Source: Litoreibacter albidus (lineage in GTDB: Bacteria > Pseudomonadota > Alphaproteobacteria > Rhodobacterales > Rhodobacteraceae). Taken from it: 64,000 nt of DNA. Location: positions 168,501 through 232,500 of the forward strand of contig NZ_FNOI01000005.1 in NCBI RefSeq assembly GCF_900107015.1. The letters are read 5' to 3'. Position numbers and translations under genes: made by a program. Positions 25,161-34,439 of this stretch are shown here, in pieces; positions within the stretch are counted from its first letter, which is position 1; each line of letters begins with the position of its first letter. The notes under the pieces were generated by a model. That model had not been told where the DNA came from. It did no database searches and saw only the letters and a program-made list of their open reading frames with translations.

Positions 25161-28100
25161 GCCTGCTTGCCCCGTGCCTGTAGGTGCAGCACCGCCGCAA
25201 CCAGCCAGCCCGATATCAGTAGCAGCGCCGTGCCCAGAACAAACAGCACGAAGCCCGACGTCACCGCCGATCCCCCAAGCGCCAGCCCCGCCAAGGGCGC
25301 CGGAAGCCCGCCCGTCACAATGGCCGCGCCCAAGGTCGCCGCGAACACGGCCACCACCGCAGCGCACATCCCCGCGACCACCCAACGCAATCCGCCGCCC
25401 GATCCAATCGCCCGCCGCAACGCCGTCACTTGCCGCGACACATCCGCCTGCATGGCCATTAGCGACGGCACCACCAAAAGCACCAGCACCAGCCCGAAGC
25501 CCAGCCCGTAGCACAGCGTGATGACCGTGGGCTTCAGGAATTGCGCTTGCGAGGATTGCTCGAACAACAGCGGCGCCAAGCCCAGAACCGTGGTCAGCGT
25601 GGTCAATAGTACAGGCCGCAAGCGGTCCGATGTCCCGTCAATGATCGCCGGTATCAGCCCGCGTTCTTGGGCGTATTCATCCACCGTCGACACCAAAACG
25701 ATTGAGTCGTTGATGATGATCCCCGTCATGCCAATCAGCCCGACCACCGTGAACATCGACAGCGGCACATCCCACGCGTTGTGACCGTAGATGGTGCCGA
25801 CCAAGCCGAACGGGATGATAAGCATAATCACCAGCGGCCGCGTCCAGCTGGAAAACACCCACGCCAGCGTCAGGTAGATACCGATCAGGCAAAACGCGAA
25901 GCCCAGTGCCGCGTCGCTCAAAAAGTCGGACTCCTGTTCTGCAAGGCCCGACATCGTCGTGGCGACGCCGAAATCCTGCTCTATCTCGGGCAAAATACGG
26001 GTCTCCAGCGCGGTCATGATCTCTTCGGCGCGCACCGGATCATCCTCCGACAAGTCCCCCGTCACGGAAACCAGCCGCACGCCATTCTCGCGGCGCACGG
26101 TCGAAAAGCCGGACTGGCGCACCACCGCCACAATATCGCTCAGTGGAACATACTCGCCCGATTGCGCGCGCAGGAACGTGCGCTCCAGAAAGTCCGCCGT
26201 CAGCTCCCCCTTGGGCAGCTCCACACGGATCGCGGCGGAGCGTGGGCCGTCGGGATAAGTCGCCGCCTCAATGCCGTTTAGCCGGTTGCGCAGCACCCGT
26301 CCCAAGCCGTCGATGGTAAAGCCAAGCGCCTGCCCCTGCGCCGTCAGATCAAGGATCAACTCCTCCTTGTCATAGGCAAGGTTGTCCTCCAGCGCGGACA
26401 CTTCGGGGAATTTCGCAAGCGCGGTTTTCAACCCTTCGGCGGCCCGTTTCAGCGTGTCGGCATCCGCGCCATACAGCTGCACGTCCAGCGCGTCACCGCC
26501 CGGACCGGACCGCCAGCCGCGAAAGCTCACCGTTTCCAACATCGGATGACGGCGCACGGCGTCTTGCAATTCCCCCACGAATTGGAAGCTCGAATAGCTG
26601 CGCAAATCCGCGTCAATCAACTCAATCGCAATAGAGCCAAGCTGATCCTTGTCCTTGGTCTCCTGTCCCGCCAATCCGCGCCCCGTGGTGCCGCCTGTTT
26701 CGGCGAGCACATAGTCAATCGGGTTGCGGCCATGTTCGGCCTCATATTTCGCCGCCAGTTCCTCGGTGGCGCGTTGCATCTCGCGCATCATCTCAAGGGT
26801 GTCGGCACGTGTCGCCCCCGGCAACATAGCGAAATTCCCTGAAATAGAGCCGCGTTCCGGCGCGTTGAAGAACCGCCACGTGACGTCGCCCTTGATGAAC
26901 AACGCGGCCTGCGACATCAGCAAAACCAACGCCCCCGCCATCACCGGATACCGCGCCCAAATGACCCCCGCCACAAACGGGCGGAACAGTTTCTCGCGCG
27001 ACCAGTCAAACCCGCGCGTCACCGTGCGCGACGGCCAGTCATACCACCGCTCTTTCGACTGCGCGGCCAAGGCGTGCGACATGTGGTGCGGCAGGATCAA
27101 GAAGCACTCCACCAGTGACGCCAGCAGCACCACGATCACCGTAAACGGAATGTCGGCGATCAGGTTGCCAAAACGCCCGCCCACGGCCACCAGCCCGAAG
27201 AACGCGATCACCGTGGTGATTGTTGCCGCGAACACCGGCTGCGCCATGCGCCGCGCCGCGTTCTCGGCGGCGGTGGCGGGGTCTTCGCCCAGTTTGGTGG
27301 CGCGAAAATCCGCGTGCTCCCCCACCACGATGGCATCATCAACCACGATCCCCAGCGTGATAATCAAGGCGAACAGCGAGACCATGTTGATGGTGATCCC
27401 CGCCGCATACATCAACGCAATGGCGCCCAGCATGGCTACCGGAATGCCCGCCGCCACCCAGAATGCGGTGCGCGCGTTCAGGAACAAAAACAAAAGCAGC
27501 ACCACCAGCCCAAGCCCCACCAACCCGTTGTCGAGAAGGATGTTCAAGCGCCCCGATATGGCCTCTGATCGGGTGCGGATCAGTTCCACTTTGGTGCCCT
27601 GCGGCAGCGACAGTTCCATGTCCTCCGCCACCTTCTGGACCTGCGCCTGAATGGCAATCGCGTCACCACGGCTGCTTCGGTCAATGCGCACCGAAACGGC
27701 AGGGTTATCGCCCACGAAATACGCCCGCTCGCGGTCCGTGCCTTCCACCAAAATTGTCGCCACGTCGCCAATCGTCAGCTTCGCCCCGTCCGCGTTGGAG
27801 CGCAAAACAATGTCCGCGATCTGGTCCGCGCTGCGCTTCGCCACGCCCGTGCGCACCCGCGCATTGGCCCCGTCCACGTCCCCCGCAGGATCGGCGGAGG
27901 CTTCGCCCCGAATGGCCTCGGCAATCTGCGCCATCGTCACGTCGTTGCGGATCAGCGACAGGGATGACACCTCAACGATGGTCTCCGGCGCGGCAACGCC
28001 GCGAATGGTGGCGCGGGTCACCCCCGCCGCAAACAGGCGGGTCACAAATTCATCGGCAAAGCGGCCCAATTGGTCCACCGACACAGGGCCGGAGATCACC

Positions 28101-28543
28101 ACATCCGTCACCCTGTCGCGCCACGCGCCGCGCCGCACGTTCGGCTCCTCGGCGTCGTCGGGCAGGTTGTTCACGCTGTCCACGGCCACTTGCACATCGT
28201 CCGCCGCACGCGACATGTCCCAGCCCGGTTCGAACTCCAGTTGAATGCTGGCGCTGCCTTCGCGCGATTGAGAGTTGGAGCTTTCCACCCCCTCCACCGA
28301 CAGCAAGGCAGGCTCCAGAAGCTGCACAATCGCGCCGTCCACGTCATCCGCGCCGGCCCCGTCCCATTGAACACTGACAGAGACGCTATCAATCACCACA
28401 TCGGGGAAGAATTGCGTGTTCATGCGCGGCACGGCGGCGGCCCCGATGGCGATCATCATCACCAAAAGCAGGTTCGCGGCGGTGCGGTGGCGGGTGAAAT
28501 AAGACAGCACCCCGCCCGTCTTAGACGCGATCACCCCGCGCAT
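25157..28543 (-). CDS. RND-family efflux transporter permease, with extra C-terminal helices
   Basis: A 1128-residue inner-membrane proton-driven pump of the AcrB/HAE1 superfamily. Twelve helices and two large periplasmic loops can be followed; the proton-relay region has GIVVDDAIVVGEHADF, and the second half GIIINDSIVLVSTVDEYAQERG. About 80 residues beyond the usual end add two or three hydrophobic segments (VVAGMCAAVVAVFAATLGA and later SGFVLFVLGTALLLISGWLV). The adaptor gene ends 3 bases upstream. No TolC-like gene is in the window, so the outer-membrane channel must be elsewhere. Substrate unknown. Confidence 0.92.
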   Translation of the reverse strand: MRGVIASKTGGVLSYFTRHRTAANLLLVMMIAIGAAAVPRMNTQFFPDVVIDSVSVSVQWDGAGADDVDGAIVQLLEPALLSVEGVESSNSQSREGSASIQLEFEPGWDMSRAADDVQVAVDSVNNLPDDAEEPNVRRGAWRDRVTDVVISGPVSVDQLGRFADEFVTRLFAAGVTRATIRGVAAPETIVEVSSLSLIRNDVTMAQIAEAIRGEASADPAGDVDGANARVRTGVAKRSADQIADIVLRSNADGAKLTIGDVATILVEGTDRERAYFVGDNPAVSVRIDRSSRGDAIAIQAQVQKVAEDMELSLPQGTKVELIRTRSEAISGRLNILLDNGLVGLGLVVLLLFLFLNARTAFWVAAGIPVAMLGAIALMYAAGITINMVSLFALIITLGIVVDDAIVVGEHADFRATKLGEDPATAAENAARRMAQPVFAATITTVIAFFGLVAVGGRFGNLIADIPFTVIVVLLASLVECFLILPHHMSHALAAQSKERWYDWPSRTVTRGFDWSREKLFRPFVAGVIWARYPVMAGALVLLMSQAALFIKGDVTWRFFNAPERGSISGNFAMLPGATRADTLEMMREMQRATEELAAKYEAEHGRNPIDYVLAETGGTTGRGLAGQETKDKDQLGSIAIELIDADLRSYSSFQFVGELQDAVRRHPMLETVSFRGWRSGPGGDALDVQLYGADADTLKRAAEGLKTALAKFPEVSALEDNLAYDKEELILDLTAQGQALGFTIDGLGRVLRNRLNGIEAATYPDGPRSAAIRVELPKGELTADFLERTFLRAQSGEYVPLSDIVAVVRQSGFSTVRRENGVRLVSVTGDLSEDDPVRAEEIMTALETRILPEIEQDFGVATTMSGLAEQESDFLSDAALGFAFCLIGIYLTLAWVFSSWTRPLVIMLIIPFGLVGTIYGHNAWDVPLSMFTVVGLIGMTGIIINDSIVLVSTVDEYAQERGLIPAIIDGTSDRLRPVLLTTLTTVLGLAPLLFEQSSQAQFLKPTVITLCYGLGFGLVLVLLVVPSLMAMQADVSRQVTALRRAIGSGGGLRWVVAGMCAAVVAVFAATLGAAIVTGGLPAPLAGLALGGSAVTSGFVLFVLGTALLLISGWLVAAVLHLQARGKQA

Positions 28544-28546
28544 CGC

Positions 28547-30001
28547 CTAGCTTCCCATGCGGCGTTCCAGCCGCTCCACCATGTCGGCGGGCACTTTGGC
28601 CTCACCCAAGCGCGCCAGCATGCGCGCCTTCATCTCTTTGGACAGACGCCCGTTCGCCTCCACAAAGGCGATCAGCTTAGCACGGCGGTCTTGGTCCAGC
28701 TCGACCATCTCTGGGGCTTCCTCGGCGGGACGTCCCGCCCGAATGGGTTTCACCTTGATCCCCGCGCCCAGCAGTTGCGAGCGTTCCGCCACAACTTCGC
28801 GCCCGCGCAGCCCACGGGCCAGCACAATCACATCGTCGCCTTGGCGGCGCAGCACAATAACCTCGCCGTTCTCCAGCCGGTCGTCCTCACCCAGCACCAG
28901 CACCGCCCCCGCCGCATCCACGGCGGTCGACGGGATCACGGCCACGCGCTCCAGAACCGGCTCCTCAATGGCCACCGTCACAAAATCACCCGGACGCAGC
29001 CCTTGCGGATCGCTCAACTCCGCGAAAAGCAGCCGCCCCGTTGTGCCATCCGCGACCGCTGCGCTTTCACGGGTCAGGCGGCCCTCAAAGCTCAAATCCG
29101 TGCCCAGCACGTCCAGCGTCACAGTCACGGGGGCCACCGTCAGCGCGCCAGCGTCGTCCAACAGCCGCGCGTATTGCGCGGTTGAGACGCGAAACGCCAC
29201 CTCCAGCGCATCAGGGTCGATCAATTCCGCCAGTTGCTCATTGTTGGCGACCAAGCTGCCCTGCGTCGTGGTCACCCCCGACAACCGCCCGTCGAAGGCG
29301 GCGAAAACCTCAGTATCGGCCAAAAGGCGCTCCGCATTGGTCAGGTTAATGCGGCGGCGCTCGATCAGGGTGCGGGCTTGGTTCACGCGGGCTTCGGCCT
29401 GCTGGATGGCTTGGCGGCGGGTCAAAACCGATTGCTTGGCAGCCGCTTGCGCCAGCTCCGCCGTCTCGACGGAGGCCTCCGTGCCCACGCCCCGCGTCTT
29501 CAAATCCAACTGCCGCTGCAACGCCCGTGTGCGCAGCGCCAGTTGATCTTGCGCCGCGACCAAATCGTCCTCCGCCAGTGCCAGCGCGTTTTGGGCGTCG
29601 CCCAAATCGGCCTCCGCCTCTACCAAATCTGTGCGCGACACATCGACGGCGGTTTGCGCGTCAGCAGGGTCTATTCTTGCCAAAAGCTGCCCCTTGCGCA
29701 CGGTGCCGCCTTCTTGAAAATCCGGCGACAGCTCCACCACCGTGCCGCCCACTGGCGCGCGTAAATCCAGCGTGCGCCGCGCGCGCACTTCGCCAAAGCT
29801 GGTCAAAACGGGGGTAACGGTCGCAGGCTCCAGCGCCACCACATTGACGGAAAACACCCGCTCCCGCGCCGTGCGCGGCGTGCTTTCGCGCGCCCATTTG
29901 TCTTGCAGGGCGCTGTAGATGGAGTGTCCGCCAACGAAAAGCAGGCCCACTGTCAGGGCCATCAGGAACAAACCTACAAGGCTTCGGCGGAAAAAACGCA
30001 T
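28547..30001 (-). CDS. RND efflux periplasmic adaptor (HlyD/AcrA family)
   Basis: A 484-residue membrane-fusion protein, with an N-terminal membrane anchor (FRRSLVGLFLMALTVGLLFVGG). The lipoyl half-domains (RTLDLRAPVGGTVVELSP, and later VFAAFDGRLSG) flank a long coiled coil rich in Ala, Gln, Leu and Arg around residues 130-240. The barrel region contains RPGDFVTVAIEEPVL. Unusually, the C-terminus continues as a charged helical tail (DQDRRAKLIAFVEANGRLSK and MLARLGEAKVPADMVERLER). It is the first gene of the pump operon. Confidence 0.92.
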   Translation of the reverse strand: MRFFRRSLVGLFLMALTVGLLFVGGHSIYSALQDKWARESTPRTARERVFSVNVVALEPATVTPVLTSFGEVRARRTLDLRAPVGGTVVELSPDFQEGGTVRKGQLLARIDPADAQTAVDVSRTDLVEAEADLGDAQNALALAEDDLVAAQDQLALRTRALQRQLDLKTRGVGTEASVETAELAQAAAKQSVLTRRQAIQQAEARVNQARTLIERRRINLTNAERLLADTEVFAAFDGRLSGVTTTQGSLVANNEQLAELIDPDALEVAFRVSTAQYARLLDDAGALTVAPVTVTLDVLGTDLSFEGRLTRESAAVADGTTGRLLFAELSDPQGLRPGDFVTVAIEEPVLERVAVIPSTAVDAAGAVLVLGEDDRLENGEVIVLRRQGDDVIVLARGLRGREVVAERSQLLGAGIKVKPIRAGRPAEEAPEMVELDQDRRAKLIAFVEANGRLSKEMKARMLARLGEAKVPADMVERLERRMGS

Positions 30002-30089
30002 AGGGTCACGGGCTCCGGAAAATCACATGCAATATGTAGAGCGCAAAGCCCCCTACGTCCAATGTCCCTTGCTTAAACGTGAGACCGCG

Positions 30090-30632
30090 TCATTTCCGTC
30101 GCTTGTGCTCGTCCAAGCGCGGGAAAATCTCCACAAAGTTGCAAGGGCGGTGGCGGTAGTCCAATTGCATCACCAAAATCTCGTCCCACGCATCCTTGCA
30201 CGCGCCGGGGCTTCCGGGCAGCGCAAACAGGTAGGTGCCATTCGACACCCCGCCCGTGGCGCGGCTTTGCACGGCAGAGGTGCCGATCTTGTTCATCGAC
30301 ACAATGGTAAACACGGTCCCGAACGCCTCGATCTCTTTCTCGTAGACGTCGCGGTGCGCCTCGACGGTCACGTCGCGGCCCGTCAGGCCGGTGCCGCCGG
30401 TGGTCAGGATCACGTCAATCTCGGGGTTGGCGCACCACGTGCGCAGTTGCGCCGCGATCTCCTCGCGCTCGTCGCGCAGGATCATGCGGTCGGCCAACAC
30501 ATGCCCCGCGCCTTGCAAGCGGTCCACCAAGGTGGTGCCCGATTTGTCATCCTCCACCGTGCGGCTGTCCGATACCGTCATCACGGCGATGCGCACCGGC
30601 ACGAAGTCTTTCGTTTCATCAATGCGGGTCAT
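30090..30632 (-). CDS. moaB: Molybdenum cofactor biosynthesis protein MoaB
   Basis: A 180-residue MogA/MoaB-fold protein that adenylylates molybdopterin or is related to that step. The MPT-binding motif TTGGTGLTGRDVT and the earlier VMTVSDSRTVEDDKSG are clear, as is LFALPGSPGACKDAWDEIL. A GGAG site precedes the ATG. It lies 28 bases after the uracil-DNA glycosylase start-proximal neighbour's reading direction: udg is the next gene upstream-to-downstream on the minus strand from pyrB's divergent region, with moaB reading after it in order toward the pump genes only if spacing permits. moaE and moaD lie 11 kb away. Confidence 0.93.
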   Translation of the reverse strand: MTRIDETKDFVPVRIAVMTVSDSRTVEDDKSGTTLVDRLQGAGHVLADRMILRDEREEIAAQLRTWCANPEIDVILTTGGTGLTGRDVTVEAHRDVYEKEIEAFGTVFTIVSMNKIGTSAVQSRATGGVSNGTYLFALPGSPGACKDAWDEILVMQLDYRHRPCNFVEIFPRLDEHKRRK

Positions 30633-30660
30633 GGTGGCGTCTCCTGTGATACGTTTCGGG

Positions 30661-31434
30661 TTAGCCGCGCAGCTTGGCCTGCAGGCTGAGCAGGTCGGCC
30701 CACGCCTCGCGTTTGGCTTGCGGGGTGCGCAACAGATATGCGGGGTGCAACATCGGCAACGCCGGTTTGCCCAGCGCCTCGCCCCACGTACCGCGCAGTT
30801 TGGTGATGCCTTTAACCCCCAGCAGCGCCTCGCAGGCTTGGTTGCCCATCAGCACCAACACGTCGGGGTTGGCCAAGGCAATGTGACGCTCCAGAAACGG
30901 CAGCATCATCGTCACGTCGTCCGGCGACGGGTCGCGCGTCTGGGAGGCGCGCCACGGCAAAACGCTGGTGACATAAATCGGCGCGTCAGCGATATCGCGG
31001 CCAAGGTTGATCGCGCCAAACATCGCGTCCAGCATCTGCCCCGCTGGCCCGACCAGCGGTTTGCCCTGCTGGTCTTCCTCGCGGGTTGGCGCGTCGCCGA
31101 TGACCATCACCCGCGCCCCAGCCGTGCCGTCCGCAAACACCAGATTGCGCGCGCCGTTTTTCAGTTGGCAATGGGTGAAGGCCGCCATGGCCGCGCGCAG
31201 CCCTTCAAGGTCTTGTGCGTCGCGCGCCATCTGGCGGGCCACCTCGACGGGCTCGGGGCCTTTGAACTGCGCCACAGGCGCGGCCTCGGCGGGCTTGGCT
31301 TTGGGCATCTTGGGCGCTTCTTTCGGCACCTCATAGCGGTTGATTGGCAGGTCCCCGATCGCCTCGTCAGCGCCAAGGTCCACATGCCAGTCCAACAGCG
31401 CTTTGGCCGTGTAAAAGTCTAGTCCCGATTCCAT
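30661..31434 (-). CDS. Uracil-DNA glycosylase, family 4-like
   Basis: A 257-residue glycosylase removing uracil from DNA. Motif 1 is GDAPTREEDQQGKPLVGPAGQ, and the C-terminal loop is LPMLHPAYLLRTPQAKREAW. Family-4 enzymes bind a 4Fe-4S cluster through four cysteines; here only FTHCQLK retains one, and the regions that normally hold KCRPP and a later CxPFL read PWRAS and MLPFL. ATG 31434 (MESGLDFYTAKALLDWHVD) matches the usual roseobacter N-terminus. It is 28 bases upstream of moaB on the same strand and divergent from pyrB. Confidence 0.85.
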   Translation of the reverse strand: MESGLDFYTAKALLDWHVDLGADEAIGDLPINRYEVPKEAPKMPKAKPAEAAPVAQFKGPEPVEVARQMARDAQDLEGLRAAMAAFTHCQLKNGARNLVFADGTAGARVMVIGDAPTREEDQQGKPLVGPAGQMLDAMFGAINLGRDIADAPIYVTSVLPWRASQTRDPSPDDVTMMLPFLERHIALANPDVLVLMGNQACEALLGVKGITKLRGTWGEALGKPALPMLHPAYLLRTPQAKREAWADLLSLQAKLRG

Positions 31435-31547
31435 AGGGCTAAACCTAGTCTGGCCGCCCTGCCCCCACAATGGCATAACGGTCGCAGGGTGCTTGCCCGA
31501 CTGCGCACACGCCCCTATAACCCGATAAAATTACCATGAGGGCCCCC

Positions 31548-32504
31548 ATGACATTCCGCGCGAAGCATCTGCTAGGGATCGAACATCTTGGCCCCGATGA
31601 AATCACCACACTGCTTGATCTGGCCGACCAATATGTCGACCTGAACCGCCGCGACGTGAAGCACACGAACACGCTGGCCGGTCTGACCCAGATCAACATG
31701 TTCTTCGAGAACTCCACCCGAACGCAGGCCAGTTTCGAGATCGCGGGCAAGCGCCTTGGCGCGGATGTGATGAACATGGCGATGCAGGCCTCATCGCTGA
31801 AAAAGGGTGAAACCCTGATCGACACCGCCTTGACGCTGAACGCCATGCACCCCGACCTGCTGGTCGTGCGCCACCCGCATTCGGGCGCGGTGGATTTGCT
31901 GGCCCAGAAGGTGAATTGCGCCGTGTTGAACGCGGGCGACGGGCGGCACGAACACCCCACGCAGGCGTTGCTGGATGCGCTGACCATCCGCCGCGCCAAG
32001 GGGCGGCTGCACCGCCTGTCCATCGCCATTTGCGGCGATATCGCGCACAGCCGCGTGGCACGGTCCAACATTATGCTTTTGGGCAAAATGGAAAACCGCG
32101 TGCGCCTGATCGGGCCGCCCACCCTGATGCCCTCCGGCATGCAGGAATTCGGCGTCGAGGTGTTCGAGGACATGCGCGAAGGCTTGCAGGACGTCGACGT
32201 GGTTATGATGCTGCGCCTCCAGAAGGAACGCATGGACGGCGGCTTCATCCCGTCAGAGCGCGAATATTACCACCGCTACGGGCTGGACCCAGAGAAGCTG
32301 TCCTACGCCAAGGACGACGCGATCATCATGCACCCCGGCCCGATGAACCGCGGCGTGGAGATCGACGGCGTGCTGGCCGACGACATCAACCGCAGCGTGA
32401 TCCAAGAGCAGGTCGAGATGGGAGTCGCCGTCCGCATGGCCGCGATGGAGCTGCTGGTGCGCACACGGCGCGAAGCAGCGGCAGAACAGGGTGTGATGGC
32501 ATGA
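31548..32504 (+). CDS. pyrB: Aspartate carbamoyltransferase catalytic chain
   Basis: Condenses carbamoyl phosphate and aspartate in pyrimidine synthesis. The carbamoyl-phosphate loop [15 protein letters not shown], the 80s-loop [24 protein letters not shown] and the aspartate region MLRLQKERM are intact over 318 residues. ATG 31548 ([15 protein letters not shown]) with GAGGG 8 bases upstream is preferred to ATG 31536. It opens an operon with two small genes and a pyrC homologue lacking catalytic residues, as in pyrBC' systems. No regulatory subunit gene pyrI is present. Confidence 0.95.
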   Translation: MTFRAKHLLGIEHLGPDEITTLLDLADQYVDLNRRDVKHTNTLAGLTQINMFFENSTRTQASFEIAGKRLGADVMNMAMQASSLKKGETLIDTALTLNAMHPDLLVVRHPHSGAVDLLAQKVNCAVLNAGDGRHEHPTQALLDALTIRRAKGRLHRLSIAICGDIAHSRVARSNIMLLGKMENRVRLIGPPTLMPSGMQEFGVEVFEDMREGLQDVDVVMMLRLQKERMDGGFIPSEREYYHRYGLDPEKLSYAKDDAIIMHPGPMNRGVEIDGVLADDINRSVIQEQVEMGVAVRMAAMELLVRTRREAAAEQGVMA

Positions 32505-32605
32505 GTGAAGACCCCAAAGACCCACGCATGTCCGGCAAAATCGCGACCTACGCGTTGCTGGGCATCTTTGTGTTCACCGCACTGATGATCTGGCTCGGGG
32601 GGTAG
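32501..32605 (+). CDS. Single-helix small membrane protein in the pyr operon, 34 aa
   Basis: Below the usual length limits. The protein has a charged start ([14 protein letters not shown]) and one hydrophobic segment ([18 protein letters not shown]). Its ATG overlaps the pyrB stop as ATGA, and the next gene starts 3 bases after its stop, so it is almost certainly translated by coupling. I recognise no function; a role in anchoring or stabilising neighbouring products is only a guess. Confidence 0.7.
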   Translation: MSEDPKDPRMSGKIATYALLGIFVFTALMIWLGG

Positions 32606-32608
32606 CGC

Positions 32609-33151
32609 ATGTCTGATCTGTCCATAAGCGCCACCGAACATGGCAAACTGCGGGTGTTCTCGCTCAGCCCTGACCTGTCCGCCACGCTGGACCACACCGG
32701 CACGCTTGATGCCTTGGGCGTGGCGTTGGGGGTGGAGATCACATCGCCGGATGACGTACAAATCGTACCTGCGAATACCTTGGGCGACTTGGGGCTAAGC
32801 GGCTTGGTTCGTGAAGGCTACGATATCACCCCCAGCTTTGACGACGCGGCCCGCCTTGACGGGTTGGAGACCGACGTGGCGCTGGTGCGCTCCGCCGCGT
32901 TTGGCGGGGGTGCGGTGACGTTGATGCAGTCCGCGAAGGCTACGCTGGTCGCCACCTTCACCGAGGGCAAAGCCCCCGCGCCGCAATTCACCCCGCTTGA
33001 AAGTGACGCCGCGCAAGGGGTGCTAACACCCGCCGCACCGCCCCCGACCGAGCGCAGCTTGGGCGCGCGACTGGCGCTGATGGCGGTGGTCGCCATGTTC
33101 ATCGCCGCCGCCGTGATCTACGCATATTACATAGGGTTCTCTGATGGCTGA
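32609..33151 (+). CDS. Uncharacterised tail-anchored protein, 180 aa
   Basis: I do not recognise a family. The first 140 residues are soluble and rich in Asp, Leu and Thr, with a short Pro/Ala linker (TPAAPPPTERS); a single C-terminal helix (ALMAVVAMFIAAAVIYAYYIGF) would anchor it with most of the chain in the cytoplasm. It starts 3 bases after the 34-residue gene and its end overlaps the pyrC' start by 8 bases, so it is embedded in the pyrimidine operon. Confidence 0.75.
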   Translation: MSDLSISATEHGKLRVFSLSPDLSATLDHTGTLDALGVALGVEITSPDDVQIVPANTLGDLGLSGLVREGYDITPSFDDAARLDGLETDVALVRSAAFGGGAVTLMQSAKATLVATFTEGKAPAPQFTPLESDAAQGVLTPAAPPPTERSLGARLALMAVVAMFIAAAVIYAYYIGFSDG

Positions 33152-34439
33152 TCTGCTTTTGACCAACGCGCGACTGATCGACCCTGAGGCGGGAACCGAA
33201 ACCTTCGGCTCCGTTCTTGTCAAGGACGGGCGGATTAACGAAATATTACCGCAAGATGTTGATCTGAATGACAAAAGGTTCCCCGCGGGGAACGTCGTGG
33301 ATTGCGGCGGCAAGTGCCTTGCCCCTGGCATCATCGACATCGGCGTGAAGGTCTGCGAACCCGGTGAGCGGCACAAGGAAAGCTTCCGCACCGCAGGGCT
33401 GGCGGCGGCGGCAGGCGGCGTGACCACGATGGTCACACGCCCCGACACCATCCCCACAATCGACACGCCGGAAACGCTGGAATTCACCAAGCGGCGCGGG
33501 GCAGAGATGGCCCCCGTGCGCATCGCGCCGATGGCCGCGCTGACCAAAGAACGCGCGGGGCGCGAGATGGTCGAGATGGGCTTCTTGATGGATGCGGGCG
33601 CGGTGGCGTTTTCCGACGGCGACAACGTCGTGGCCGATAATAAGGTGCTCAGCCGTGCGATGACCTACGCGCGCTCCCTCGGGGCGCTGGTGATGGGCCA
33701 CCCGCAAGACCCTGTGCTGTCCAAAGGTGGCGCGGTAACGTCGGGCAAATTCGCCTCCCTGCGCGGCTTGCCAGCCGTGTCACCGATGGCGGAGCGCATG
33801 GGGCTGGAACGCGATCTGGCCCTCGTTGAGATGACGGGCGTGCGCTACCACGCGGACCAGATTTCCAGCGCGGTGTCCCTGCCGGTTCTGGAACGCGCCA
33901 AGGCGCAAGGTCTGGACGTCACCGCAGGTGTCTCTATCCACCACCTGACGCTGAACGAATTGGACGTGGGCGACTACCGCACCTTCTTCAAGGTCAAGCC
34001 GCCCCTGCGCTCCGAGGATGACCGCGTCGCCATGGTCGAGGCCGTGGCCTCCGGCTTGATCGACGTGATCTGCTCCATGCACACGCCGCAAGACGAAGAA
34101 AGCAAACGCCTGCCGTTCGAGGAGGCCGCGTCCGGCGCGGTGGCCTTGGAGACGTTGCTGCCCGCCGCCATGCGCTTGCTGCATGCGGGGGCCATTGACC
34201 TGCCGACCCTATGGCGCGCCCTGTCGCTGAACCCCGCCAAACGGCTGGGGCTGGCGGGCGGACGCCTAAGCGCAGGTGCCCCCGCCGATTTGGTGTTGTT
34301 CGATCCGGACGCGCCTTTCGTGATGGACCGCGAAACCCTGAAGTCGAAATCCAAAAACACACCGTTTGATGGCCAGCGCATGCAAGGTCGCGTGCTCCGG
34401 ACGTTTGTTGGCGGCGAGGAGGTCTACGCCCGTGCCTGA
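33144..34439 (+). CDS. pyrC: Dihydroorotase homologue without metal ligands (PyrC'-like)
   Basis: A 431-residue amidohydrolase of the dihydroorotase family. The metal-binding D-x-H-x-H motif reads D65-I-G67-V-K69, both histidines lost, and the catalytic TDHAPH region reads C-S-M-H-T-P (310-315), without the aspartate. The fold blocks (GLAAAAGGVTTMVTRP, SIHHLTLNELDVGDYRTFFKV, LNPAKRLGL) are conserved. This is the pattern of PyrC', the inactive subunit known in Pseudomonas to be needed for ATCase assembly. An active PyrC must be encoded elsewhere. Simple annotation would call it dihydroorotase. Confidence 0.9.
   Translation: MADLLLTNARLIDPEAGTETFGSVLVKDGRINEILPQDVDLNDKRFPAGNVVDCGGKCLAPGIIDIGVKVCEPGERHKESFRTAGLAAAAGGVTTMVTRPDTIPTIDTPETLEFTKRRGAEMAPVRIAPMAALTKERAGREMVEMGFLMDAGAVAFSDGDNVVADNKVLSRAMTYARSLGALVMGHPQDPVLSKGGAVTSGKFASLRGLPAVSPMAERMGLERDLALVEMTGVRYHADQISSAVSLPVLERAKAQGLDVTAGVSIHHLTLNELDVGDYRTFFKVKPPLRSEDDRVAMVEAVASGLIDVICSMHTPQDEESKRLPFEEAASGAVALETLLPAAMRLLHAGAIDLPTLWRALSLNPAKRLGLAGGRLSAGAPADLVLFDPDAPFVMDRETLKSKSKNTPFDGQRMQGRVLRTFVGGEEVYARA

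Noticed and set aside
28070..29185. A 371-codon plus-strand open frame
   Set aside because: Antisense to the RND pump and adaptor; no recognisable domains.
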